NCBI RefSeq assembly: GCF_024171955.1
Contig: NZ_JAMTCS010000011.1
Coordinates: 186,001-250,000, forward strand
Reading direction: 5' to 3'
Source of the DNA: Promicromonospora thailandica
GTDB taxonomy: Bacteria > Actinomycetota > Actinomycetes > Actinomycetales > Cellulomonadaceae
Length of the DNA stretch: 64,000 bases
Part shown: one piece after another, positions 17,501 through 27,257 of the stretch
Layout: every line of letters begins with the position of its first letter
Numbering within the stretch: position 1 is the stretch's first letter
Position numbers and translations under genes: made by a program
The notes under the pieces: model-generated
Told to the model about the DNA's origin: nothing
What the model saw: the letters and a program-made list of their open reading frames with translations, nothing else
Database searches by the model: none

Positions 17501-18004
17501 ATGGCAAGCAACACCGATCGGATCCCGGGCAGACGCGCTCGGCTGCGCGTGCTCGTCGCGGCGATCTTGGCTCTGTTCGCCTTCGTGGGCGCCACCCAGC
17601 CCGCGTCGGCGGCTTCTGTCGTCCTGAAGAAGGTCGGCAGCCAGACGTCGATCTGGACTACTACCAACTACATGACGCCGAGAGATGACAAGGTGACGGT
17701 GTCCGTCATCCCGACCTTCACCAGCCACACGTCCACCTCGGTCAAGCTGACCACGTTCAGGATCTGCTTCTCCACGACGTTCGACCCTGAGCACGTGGCC
17801 GTCTCGATCTCGCCGGTGATCACCGACAACGGGACCGGTTGGACGGACGACTGGGTCTACCGCACCTACTACAGCGGAGACTGCCGCACGTACACCGTCA
17901 ACCGCACCTTCCGAAACAACAGCACCGACCACATGTTCCGGATCGAACCGAGGATCACCCACTCACTGATCGGTGGCAGCACCACGGCCGCCTACGAACG
18001 CTAG
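17501..18004 (+). CDS. Secreted protein, unknown function (167 aa)
   Basis: Signal peptide with twin arginines at 11-12, hydrophobic core 17-32 and PASA cleavage after residue 37. The mature ~130 residues are Thr/Ser/Val-rich with alternating hydrophobics (beta-structure) and two cysteines in the sequence contexts RICFST and SGDCRTY. There are no catalytic motifs I recognise. Start ATG 17501 has AAGGAGAG about 6 nt upstream, one of the best ribosome sites in the region. Base composition is lower in GC than surrounding metabolic genes, as in the other small secreted gene at 14168. Monocistronic after the NB-ARC regulator. Confidence 0.75.
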   Translation: MASNTDRIPGRRARLRVLVAAILALFAFVGATQPASAASVVLKKVGSQTSIWTTTNYMTPRDDKVTVSVIPTFTSHTSTSVKLTTFRICFSTTFDPEHVAVSISPVITDNGTGWTDDWVYRTYYSGDCRTYTVNRTFRNNSTDHMFRIEPRITHSLIGGSTTAAYER

Positions 18005-18386
18005 GAGGCCACCTCGCGCGGTGCCTGGTCGTCACGGCGATCGGGCGCCGCGCCGTGCTGCCGTACCGCAGCGCCCGCCGCCCGTGCACGTGTGCGTGGC
18101 CTGGGGCGGTCGAAGAACCGTATGCTGGGGCAACGGGTGAATTTCCTGACACCGGACCTCACGGTGCGTTTGTTACGGGTGTGAGAACCGCCTGGTCAGA
18201 ACTGTTACCCGCGGTTACCTGTGCGTACCGAGATGGTCACAACTCGGTGGCGTTTCTCGGGTGGTGGTCATCACCATATGCACGGACCGGTTACGTTAGG
18301 TCGTGATACCACGGGGTGCAACGAAGCGCCCGCATGCTCCGGGCGGCGACCGCCGAGCCGGGGTGTACTGCTACCCAGGAGGACAC
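18005..18386 (+). promoter_or_regulatory. Gene-free 382-bp region upstream of the peptide transporter
   Basis: No credible gene. Its 3' two thirds are AT-richer and contain repeated GTTAC words: GTTACGGGT (18172), GTTACCC (18203), GGTTACC (18212) and GGTTACG (18290), partly inverted. A palindrome-like GGTGGTCATCACC is at about 18263. A plausible -10 TACGTT at 18292-18297 would give an oppA-type leader of about 80 nt. Candidate binding region for a regulator of the transporter; no known consensus is claimed. Confidence 0.4.
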
Positions 18387-20075
18387 GTGACACCTCGAAA
18401 GCGACTGATGGGGCTCGGTGCGTTCGCGCTCGCCTCGTCGCTCGTGCTCACCGCATGTGGCGGTGGCGACAGCGGCGACGACAGCAGCGAGGGCACCAGC
18501 ACCGGGATCGTGACGATCAGCAACGGTGAGCCCCAGAACCCGCTCGTCGGGTCGATGACCAACGAGACCGAGGGTGGGCTCGTGGTTCAGCAGCTCTACT
18601 CGGGTCTCGTCTACTACGACGCCGAGGGTGTCGTGCACAACGAGATCGCGGAGTCGATCGAGTCGGACGACAACCAGACCTGGACGATCACGATCCAGGA
18701 CGGCTGGAAGTGGTCGGACGGTACGGACGTCACCGCGGCCAACTTCGTCGATGCGTGGAACTGGGCCGCCTACGGCCCGAACGGTGCCAAGGGTGCCGGC
18801 TTCTTCGACCCGATCGAGGGCTTCACCGAGACGCAGGGCGTTCCTGAGTTCGACGAGGAGGGCAACGTGTCCGGCATGGCCGAGGAGCCGACGGCGGAGA
18901 CGCTGTCCGGGCTCGAGGTCGTGAGCGACACCGAGTTCACGGTCACGCTGAACCAGCCTGAGTCGGACTTCCCGATCCGTCTCGGCTACTCGGCGTACTT
19001 CCCGCTGCCCGACGCGTACTACGACGACATCGAGGCGTTCGGCGAGAAGCCGATCACGAACGGCCCGTACGTGCTCGAGGACTGGCAGCACGACTCCGAG
19101 ATCAACCTCGTGCCGAACGAGGAGTACAACGGCCCGCGCAAGGCCCAGAACGGCGGCCTCGACTTCATCGTCTACACGGACGAGAACACGTCGTACGCCG
19201 ACCTGCAGGGTGGCAACCTCGACATCCTCGAGAACGTGCCGACGTCGGCCATGAGCACCTTCGAGGAGGACCTGGGTGACGGCGCCATCAGCGAGCCGTC
19301 CGCCAGCTTCGCCGCGATGACGGTGCCCGAGTGGCTCCCCGAGTTCCAGGGCGAGGCCGGTCTCAAGCGCCGTCAGGCCCTGTCCATGGCGATCAACCGT
19401 GAGCAGATCACGGAGACGATCTTCGCGGGCACGCGTATCCCGGCCACGGACTTCACGTCGCCGGTCATCGACGGCTGGACCGGTGAGATCCCGGGCAACG
19501 AGGTCACGGAGTACAACCCGGAGGAGGCCAAGTCCCTGTGGGACGAGGCCAACTCGGAGGACCCGCTGCCGGACGACTACGTCCTGACGATCCACACCAA
19601 CACGGACTCCGACCACCAGGCGTGGGTCGAGGCGGTCTGCAACGGGTACATCAACGACCTCGACATCAAGTGCGAGATGACGGGTTACCCGACCTTCGAC
19701 GAGGTCCTCAACGAGCGTGACAAGGGCCCGGACGGCAAGGTCAACGGTCTGTTCCGTGCCGGCTGGTCCGCTGACTACCCGTCGCTGCAGAACTACCTGG
19801 GCCCGCTCTACAGCAAGGCGGCCCTGGCCGGCTCCAACGACGGCCGGTACGAGAGCGACGAGTTCGACGCCGCCCTCAAGGAGGCCGCTGCGGCTCCCTC
19901 GCTCGAGGAGGCCAACACGCTCTACAACAAGGCGCAGGAGATCCTGTTCAAGGACCTGCCGGGCATCCCGCTGTGGTACTACTCGACGACCGCCGGCCAC
20001 TCGGAGGCCGTGGACAACGTCGAGTTCGGCTGGGACAGCATGCCGCTGCTGTACGAGGTGACCAAGTCGGAGTGA
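18387..20075 (+). CDS. Oligopeptide/dipeptide ABC transporter substrate-binding lipoprotein
   Basis: 562 residues, SBP family 5 (OppA/DppA). Lipobox LTAC with Cys24, then a Ser/Asp/Gly linker. Family signature features follow: GGLVVQQLYSGLVYYDAEG, the DGWKWSDGTDVTAANFVDAW motif split across the N-lobe, GPYVLEDW, and near the end the typical domain ending LWYYSTTAGHSEAV. GTG 18387 has a textbook AGGAGGA at 18377-18383; the frame is open from 18303 but with no ribosome site. First gene of the transporter operon; a strong hairpin separates it from the permeases, consistent with the binding protein being made in excess. Confidence 0.95.
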   Translation: MTPRKRLMGLGAFALASSLVLTACGGGDSGDDSSEGTSTGIVTISNGEPQNPLVGSMTNETEGGLVVQQLYSGLVYYDAEGVVHNEIAESIESDDNQTWTITIQDGWKWSDGTDVTAANFVDAWNWAAYGPNGAKGAGFFDPIEGFTETQGVPEFDEEGNVSGMAEEPTAETLSGLEVVSDTEFTVTLNQPESDFPIRLGYSAYFPLPDAYYDDIEAFGEKPITNGPYVLEDWQHDSEINLVPNEEYNGPRKAQNGGLDFIVYTDENTSYADLQGGNLDILENVPTSAMSTFEEDLGDGAISEPSASFAAMTVPEWLPEFQGEAGLKRRQALSMAINREQITETIFAGTRIPATDFTSPVIDGWTGEIPGNEVTEYNPEEAKSLWDEANSEDPLPDDYVLTIHTNTDSDHQAWVEAVCNGYINDLDIKCEMTGYPTFDEVLNERDKGPDGKVNGLFRAGWSADYPSLQNYLGPLYSKAALAGSNDGRYESDEFDAALKEAAAAPSLEEANTLYNKAQEILFKDLPGIPLWYYSTTAGHSEAVDNVEFGWDSMPLLYEVTKSE

Positions 20076-20122
20076 CTGTGATCACTTCCGGTTCGCCGGA
20101 GTGACCAATCACGCCAGGTGAC

Positions 20123-20153
20123 GGGCGGGGCGCGTGAGGAGCGCGCCCCGCCC
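20123..20153 (+). terminator. Hairpin between binding protein and permease genes
   Basis: Perfect 12-bp GC stem (20123-20134 with 20142-20153), 7-nt loop TGAGGAG. Sits 47 nt after the lipoprotein stop and 75 nt before the first permease. Acts as a partial terminator or a 3'-stabilising hairpin that would raise binding-protein mRNA over permease mRNA (inference from ABC operons generally). Confidence 0.7.
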
Positions 20154-20227
20154 TCCACTGTGCGGAGCCTGAGCACCGGATGCGGTCCGGGAGAATGTTC
20201 CGCAGCTACCCACAAGGAGACCAACCA

Positions 20228-21154
20228 ATGCTCTGGTACATCGGACGCCGGCTGTTGCAGGTGATCCCCGTGTTCCTCGGCGCCACGCTGTTGCTGTACG
20301 GGCTCGTGTTCCTGCGCCCTGGCGATCCCGTGGCCGCACTCGGTGGTGAACGCGGTCTGTCGCCGGCTGCCGAGATCGCGATCCGCGAGGCGTACCACCT
20401 CGATCAGCCGTTCATCGTGCAGTACCTGTACTTCCTCAAGGGCGTCTTCACGTTCGACATGGGGGTCACGTTCACCGGGCGCCCGGTGGTCGAGGTGATC
20501 GCTCAGGCCTTCCCGGTCACGTTCCAGCTCGCCATCATGGCGATCGTCATCGAGACCGTGTTCGGCATCGGCTTCGGCCTGTGGGCCGGGGTGCGCAAGG
20601 GCAAGCTCTTCGACTCGACGGTGCTGCTGTGGAGCCTCCTGCTCATCTCGCTGCCCACGTTCGTCATCGGTTTCGTGCTGCAGGCCGTCGTGGGTGTGCA
20701 GCTCGGCTGGCTGCCGATCACCGCCGGACGCGATCCTGATTTCATCAGCCTCCTCATGCCGGCCATCGTGCTCGCGACCACGTCGTTCGCCTACATCTTG
20801 CGCCTGACACGGACGTCGGTGGTCGAGAACATCACGGCGGACTTCGTGCGGACCGCCCGGGCCAAGGGGCTGGGGCGCGGCAAGATCATGACGCGCCACG
20901 TGCTGCGCAACTCGCTCATCCCCGTGGTCACGTTCATCGGTATCGACCTGGGCAACCTCATGGCCGGCTCGATCGTGACCGAGGGCATCTTCAACGTCAA
21001 CGGCGTCGGTGGAACCCTTTACCAGGCGATCACCCGCGGCGAGAACGTCACGGTGGTGTCGCTGGCCACGGTGCTCGTCGTCGTCTACATCGTCGCGAAC
21101 CTCATCGTCGACATCCTGTACGCCGTCCTGGACCCGAGGATCCGTTATGCCTGA
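20228..21154 (+). CDS. Peptide ABC transporter permease (DppB/OppB family)
   Basis: 308 residues, inner-membrane permease. N-terminal MLWYIGRRLLQVIPVFLG with TM1, the family motif FLRPGDP, a periplasmic loop to about 95, five more TMs, and the EAA coupling loop FVRTARAKGLGRGKIMTRHV. It ends with VDILYAVLDPRIRYA, characteristic of DppB. Start ATG 20228 has AAGGAG 8 nt upstream. Overlaps the next permease gene by 8 nt. Confidence 0.95.
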   Translation: MLWYIGRRLLQVIPVFLGATLLLYGLVFLRPGDPVAALGGERGLSPAAEIAIREAYHLDQPFIVQYLYFLKGVFTFDMGVTFTGRPVVEVIAQAFPVTFQLAIMAIVIETVFGIGFGLWAGVRKGKLFDSTVLLWSLLLISLPTFVIGFVLQAVVGVQLGWLPITAGRDPDFISLLMPAIVLATTSFAYILRLTRTSVVENITADFVRTARAKGLGRGKIMTRHVLRNSLIPVVTFIGIDLGNLMAGSIVTEGIFNVNGVGGTLYQAITRGENVTVVSLATVLVVVYIVANLIVDILYAVLDPRIRYA

Positions 21155-22106
21155 CAACCGCTACGAGAACACTTCGCGACCGGGACAGGAGCACTTCGTC
21201 GCGCCCCCGGAGGACGTGCGGGTCGGTGTCGTCGACGCCGTCGACACCTCCGAGGCGCCGTCCAGCCTGTGGGGCGACGCGTGGCGCGACATGCGGCACC
21301 GGCCGCTGTTCTGGGCCTCCGCCGCTCTCATCGTGCTCGTCATCCTCATGGCCACGATCCCCTCGCTGTTCACGTCGACCAGCCCCACCGAGTGCCACCT
21401 CGAGAGCTCCCTGGCAGGTCCCGCGGCCGGTCACATCTTCGGGTTCGACAAGCAGGGCTGCGACATCTACGCGCGTGCGATCTACGGTGCCCGTGCGTCG
21501 GTGACCGTGGGTGTGCTGTCCACGGTGTTCGTCGTCGTCGTCGGCACGATCATCGGCTCGATCGCCGGGTACTTCGGCGGCTGGCTCGACACCCTCCTGT
21601 CCCGGTTCACCGACATCTTCTTCGCGGTGCCGTTCGTCCTCGCGGCGATCGTCATCATGAGCCTGCTGCAGAACCGGAACGCGCTGGTGGTGGCCATCGT
21701 CCTCGCGACGTTCGGCTGGACCTCGATCGCGCGCATCACACGCGGTGCCGTGCTCGGTGTGAAGAACAACGAGTTCATCACCGCGGCCAAGGCCCTCGGC
21801 ATGGGGCGGCTGGCGATCCTGGCCAAGCACGTGCTGCCCAACGCGGCCGCACCGATCATCGTCTACGCGACGGTCGCCCTCGGTACGTTCATCGTGGCGG
21901 AGGCCACGCTGAGCTTCCTCGGCATCGGTCTGCCGACGTCGACCGTCTCGTGGGGCGGCGACCTCGACAAGGCGCAGGTGTCCATCCGGGTGGCCCCGGA
22001 GATCATGATCTACCCGGCGACCGCGCTCGCCCTGACCGTCCTCAGCTTCATCATGATGGGTGACGTGGTCCGCGACGCGCTCGACCCGAAGGCGAGGAAG
22101 CGATGA
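21147..22106 (+). CDS. Peptide ABC transporter permease (DppC/OppC family)
   Basis: 319 residues. Cytosolic N-terminus of about 50 residues, TM1 (about 56-75), a loop with FGFDKQGCDIYARAIYGAR (DppC motif of the GTDxxGRD type, here with Cys-Asp), then five TMs. EAA loop FITAAKALGMGRLAILAKHV; C-terminal GDVVRDALDPKARKR. ATG 21147 lies inside the end of the previous gene (8-nt overlap). Stop overlaps the start of the ATPase gene (ATGA). Forms the channel heterodimer with the preceding permease. Confidence 0.95.
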   Translation: MPDNRYENTSRPGQEHFVAPPEDVRVGVVDAVDTSEAPSSLWGDAWRDMRHRPLFWASAALIVLVILMATIPSLFTSTSPTECHLESSLAGPAAGHIFGFDKQGCDIYARAIYGARASVTVGVLSTVFVVVVGTIIGSIAGYFGGWLDTLLSRFTDIFFAVPFVLAAIVIMSLLQNRNALVVAIVLATFGWTSIARITRGAVLGVKNNEFITAAKALGMGRLAILAKHVLPNAAAPIIVYATVALGTFIVAEATLSFLGIGLPTSTVSWGGDLDKAQVSIRVAPEIMIYPATALALTVLSFIMMGDVVRDALDPKARKR

Positions 22107-23848
22107 CCACGACGATCACCCTCACCGACGGTGCCACCGAGGATGCCCCGGTGCCCGCCGAGAAGCGTGACGACAGCACGCCGCTGCTGGAGATCAAGGA
22201 CCTCAAGATCTCGTTCACCACGGCCACCGGCACGGTGGACGCCGTGCGCGGCGTGGACCTCACGGTCTACCCGGGCCAGTCCGTGGCGATCGTGGGCGAG
22301 TCGGGATCCGGCAAGTCGACGACGGCGCACGCGATCATCGACCTGCTGCCCGGCACCGGCAAGGTGACCGGCGGGTCCATCTCGTTCGGCGGGCGCGAGC
22401 TCGTCGGCCTCAAGCGCCGGCAGGTCGAGGACCTGCGCGGTCGCGAGATCGGCCTCGTGCCGCAGGACCCGATGTCGAACCTCAACCCGGTGTGGCGCAT
22501 CGGCACGCAGATCGACGAGGCGCTGGTGGCCAACGGCTTCCAGGGCAGCAAGGCGGAGCGCACCGCGCGCGTCGCCGAGCTGCTCGGCGAGGCGGGCCTG
22601 CCGGACGCCGCCCGCCGTGCCCGCCAGTTCCCGCACGAGTTCTCCGGTGGCATGCGTCAGCGCGCGCTCATCGCGATCGGCCTGGCCTCGCGGCCCAAGC
22701 TGCTCATCGCGGACGAGCCCACCTCGGCGCTCGACGTCACGGTCCAGAAGAAGATCCTGGACCACCTCGAGGGGCTCACCGCCGATCTCGGCACCGCCGT
22801 CCTGTTCATCACCCACGACCTGGGCCTGGCCGCCGAGCGCGCCGAGCACCTCGTGGTGATGTACAAGGGCAAGGTCGTCGAGTCCGGGCCGGCGCTGCAG
22901 ATCCTGAAGGACCCGCAGCACGAGTACACCAAGCGGCTCGTCTCCTCGGCGCCGTCGCTGGCCTCCCGCCGCATCCAGTCCGCGCACGAGCGGGGCCAGG
23001 AGGCCGAGGACCTGCTCGCCGAGCACGCCGACGAGACGGCCACCCAGGCGCCCGACGTCGTCGTGGCCAAGGACCTGACCAAGGTGTTCCACATCCGTGG
23101 TTCGCGGCCGGGTACGCACACCGACTTCACGGCCGTGGACGGCATCGACTTCACGCTGCCCAAGGGCCGCACCCTCGCGCTGGTGGGGGAGTCGGGGTCC
23201 GGCAAGTCGACGGCGGCCAACATGGTGCTGGGTCTGCTCGAGCCGACGTCCGGCACCGTGCAGTTCGACGGCAAGGACGTCGGCAAGATGTCCGCGAAGG
23301 AGCAGTTCGCGCTGCGCCGTCGCGTGCAGCCGGTGTTCCAGAACCCGTACGGTTCGCTGGACCCGACCTACTCGATCTTCCGGTCGATCGAGGAGCCGCT
23401 GGTCCTGCACAAGGTGGGCGACCGCAGGTCGCGCGAGGCGCGGGTGCGCGAGCTGCTCGACATGGTCTCGCTGCCCCAGGCGACCATGCGGCGGTTCCCG
23501 AACGAGCTGTCGGGCGGACAGCGGCAGCGCATCGCCATCGCGCGTGCGCTGGCGCTCAAGCCCGAGGTGCTGGTGCTGGACGAGGCCGTCTCGGCGCTCG
23601 ACGTGCTGGTCCAGGCGCAGATCCTGACGCTGCTCAACGACCTGCAGGCCGAGCTGGGGCTGTCCTTCCTGTTCATCACGCACGACCTGGCCGTGGTGCG
23701 GCAGATCGCCGACCTGGTGGCCGTGATGAAGGACGGCAGCATCGTGGAGCACGCGACCACCGACGAGGTGTTCGACAACCCGCAGCAGGAGTACACGCAG
23801 GACCTCCTGGCGGCGATCCCGGGCGCGAGCCTGGAGATCGGCGGCTGA
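22103..23848 (+). CDS. Fused double ATPase of the peptide ABC transporter (OppD-OppF type)
   Basis: 581 residues with two complete nucleotide-binding domains in one chain. First domain (about 20-300): Walker A GESGSGKST near residue 65, signature FSGGMRQR, Walker B LLIADEPTSALD. Second domain (about 315-575): Walker A GESGSGKST near 363, signature LSGGQRQR, Walker B VLVLDEAVSALD. Each is followed by an oligopeptide-type C-terminal motif. Start ATG 22103 overlaps the permease stop by 4 nt. The fusion fixes the ATPase pair stoichiometry. Last gene of the operon; the family C palindrome follows. Confidence 0.95.
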   Translation: MTTTITLTDGATEDAPVPAEKRDDSTPLLEIKDLKISFTTATGTVDAVRGVDLTVYPGQSVAIVGESGSGKSTTAHAIIDLLPGTGKVTGGSISFGGRELVGLKRRQVEDLRGREIGLVPQDPMSNLNPVWRIGTQIDEALVANGFQGSKAERTARVAELLGEAGLPDAARRARQFPHEFSGGMRQRALIAIGLASRPKLLIADEPTSALDVTVQKKILDHLEGLTADLGTAVLFITHDLGLAAERAEHLVVMYKGKVVESGPALQILKDPQHEYTKRLVSSAPSLASRRIQSAHERGQEAEDLLAEHADETATQAPDVVVAKDLTKVFHIRGSRPGTHTDFTAVDGIDFTLPKGRTLALVGESGSGKSTAANMVLGLLEPTSGTVQFDGKDVGKMSAKEQFALRRRVQPVFQNPYGSLDPTYSIFRSIEEPLVLHKVGDRRSREARVRELLDMVSLPQATMRRFPNELSGGQRQRIAIARALALKPEVLVLDEAVSALDVLVQAQILTLLNDLQAELGLSFLFITHDLAVVRQIADLVAVMKDGSIVEHATTDEVFDNPQQEYTQDLLAAIPGASLEIGG

Positions 23849-23861
23849 CACCCCTCTCCGC

Positions 23862-23958
23862 CGAAGTAGAACCAGGGCGAAGTAGAACTGCAGCGAAGTA
23901 GAACGGCAGCACATCCGTGGGATGTGCTGCCGTTCTACTTCGCTGCAGTTCTACTTCG
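23862..23958. repeat. Family C iterated palindrome after the peptide transporter
   Basis: Five copies of the 11-bp word CGAAGTAGAAC in exact 16-bp register: forward at 23862, 23878 and 23894; inverted at 23932 and 23948. The last two forward copies and both inverted ones form perfect 39-bp arms (23878-23916 and 23920-23958) with a 3-nt GTG loop. The first forward copy is unpaired. The 5-bp spacers differ (CAGGG, TGCAG, GGCAG). A second member with the same 16-bp period is at 62439-62547. Strongest hairpin in the window; probable terminator of the operon, but the iteron-like build is unexplained. Confidence 0.92.
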
Positions 23959-24017
23959 GCGCGGGGGTGTTCACCGGACAGTGACACGGTCGACACCTGG
24001 GGATTTCGATTCGCGGG

Positions 24018-24023
24018 TAGGAT
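24018..24023 (+). promoter_or_regulatory. -10 box upstream of typA
   Basis: TAGGAT in GATTCGCGGGTAGGAT, 64 nt before the typA ATG, placed just after the family C palindrome. -35 not clear. Confidence 0.45.
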
Positions 24024-24086
24024 GGGAGGTGCTGCGAGACCGGTCCCTTCGGGCCAGAGTCCGCGCCCCTGACCTCCCTTCTGGAA

Positions 24087-26042
<1,956 letters not shown>

Positions 26043-26052
26043 CCGCTCCCCG

Positions 26053-26111
26053 CTGAGTGCTGGACATCCGCCCATGAACGGCCGTTCCGAGGGCGGACGT
26101 CCAGCACTCAG
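26053..26111. repeat. Family D palindrome after typA
   Basis: Arms 26053-26073 and 26091-26111 (21 bp, one mismatch), starting CTGAGTGCTGGA. The 17-nt loop contains its own palindrome GAACGGCCGTTC. Same word and same 17-nt loop length as the element at 44332-44394. It overlaps an ATG (26074) that would otherwise be read as the mshB start. Confidence 0.88.
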
Positions 26112-26115
26112 TGCG

Positions 26116-27219
26116 TTGTCGGGTGGGGTGGTCGCCGTGCACGCGCACCCCGACGACGAGACCCTGTCGACCGGCGGCCTGATCGCCACGTTCGCCGCCG
26201 CCGGCCTGCCCACCTGCGTGGTCACCTGCACACGCGGGGAGCGCGGGGAGGTGCTCGCACTGCCCGGGACGACGTCGGAGGATCGCGCCGGGCTGGAGGG
26301 CGACGGCCCCGCGCTGGGCGCCTACCGCGAGACCGAGCTGGCCGCCGCGCTCGCCGCCCTGGCAGGCGGGCCGGACGGCGCGGGCGCGATCGAGCACGCC
26401 TTCCTCGACCGGCTGCCGCCCGCCGGAACCCCCGCGGACGGGGCGGGCACCGTGCAGGACGACGACACCGTGCAGGACGACGACACCCTGCGGTACGAGG
26501 ACTCCGGCATGGCGTGGGTGTCGCCGGGCGTGGCCGGTCCCGCCCCCGACTCCCCGCCGACGGCGTTCGCCCGCGTGCCGCTCGACGAACCCGCCGGGCG
26601 GCTCGCGGCGCTGATCAGGGCGCGGCGGCCCGCCGTCGTCGCCACGTACGAGCCGGGCGGCGGCTACGGGCACCCCGACCACGTGCGCACCCACGAGGTC
26701 ACGGTGCGCGCACTGGAGCTCGCGGCCGACCCGCGCTGGTACCCGCCTCACGCGACCCCCGGTGCGGCGGTGCACCGGGGCGAGCCGGCCGTCGTCGGGC
26801 AGCCGGACCTGCCGTGGGCGGGGGCCGAGCTGTGGCAGGCCGTGGCTCCCGAGGGTGAGGTACGTGCGGCGCGTGCCGAGCTCGCCGCCCTGCCGGCGGC
26901 GCGTGCCCTCGCCGCCGCCGAGGGCCTCACCTTCCCGGACCCGGACGAGGCGATGCCGCCGCTCGCCCGGCACGGTCTGGACGCGAGCCCGCCCGACGGC
27001 GAGGTGCTGACGCCCGTCGCGGGCGGAGTCCGGGTGGATGTCCGGCCGGTGCTGGACCGCGTGGTCGCCGCGCTGCGGGCGCACGCGACGCAGGTGCAGC
27101 ACGCGACGACGGCTGCGCGTGCCGCGGGCCCGGTCGTGGGCTGGTACGCCCTGTCGAACGACGTGCTGGCCCCGCTCCTGGCCGCGGAGACGTACCTGGT
27201 CGGCCGCCGCGCCCGCTGA
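26116..27219 (+). CDS. mshB: Mycothiol biosynthesis deacetylase MshB (PIG-L/LmbE family)
   Basis: Zn-dependent deacetylase acting on GlcNAc-inositol in mycothiol synthesis. Zinc motif AHPDDE near the N-terminus and GYGHPDHVRTHE in the middle are the MshB/Mca signature; the total (367 residues) is longer than the usual ~300. A Gly/Ala/Asp-rich loop (about 95-140) holds an exact 18-bp tandem duplication (26452-26487, giving VQDDDT twice). I place the start at TTG 26116, just past the family D palindrome; an ATG at 26074 lies in the hairpin loop, and GTG 26128 or 26137 are alternatives. No start has a good ribosome site. MshB rather than Mca is favoured by position after typA and before a DUF6113-like gene. 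Confidence 0.85.
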   Translation: MSGGVVAVHAHPDDETLSTGGLIATFAAAGLPTCVVTCTRGERGEVLALPGTTSEDRAGLEGDGPALGAYRETELAAALAALAGGPDGAGAIEHAFLDRLPPAGTPADGAGTVQDDDTVQDDDTLRYEDSGMAWVSPGVAGPAPDSPPTAFARVPLDEPAGRLAALIRARRPAVVATYEPGGGYGHPDHVRTHEVTVRALELAADPRWYPPHATPGAAVHRGEPAVVGQPDLPWAGAELWQAVAPEGEVRAARAELAALPAARALAAAEGLTFPDPDEAMPPLARHGLDASPPDGEVLTPVAGGVRVDVRPVLDRVVAALRAHATQVQHATTAARAAGPVVGWYALSNDVLAPLLAAETYLVGRRAR

Positions 27220-27257
27220 CGGAGCGGGCCCGGCGCCCCGACCTGCGCCCGAGCGGG

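Noticed and set aside
14669-17962. 1097-residue minus-strand frame opposite the NB-ARC regulator
   Set aside because: Shadow of a GC-rich gene; no start signal or domain.
17839-18306. 155-codon open frame overlapping the end of the 167-aa secreted protein
   Set aside because: Starts inside the other gene, lacks a ribosome site, and reads through the promoter region of the peptide transporter.
23862-23958. Possible CRISPR-like array because of regular repeat spacing
   Set aside because: Units are 11 bp with 5-bp spacers and half are inverted; no cas genes. This is a hairpin built of iterated words.
26074-26115. ATG 26074 as start of mshB
   Set aside because: Lies in the loop of a repeated intergenic hairpin and adds residues with no MshB similarity.
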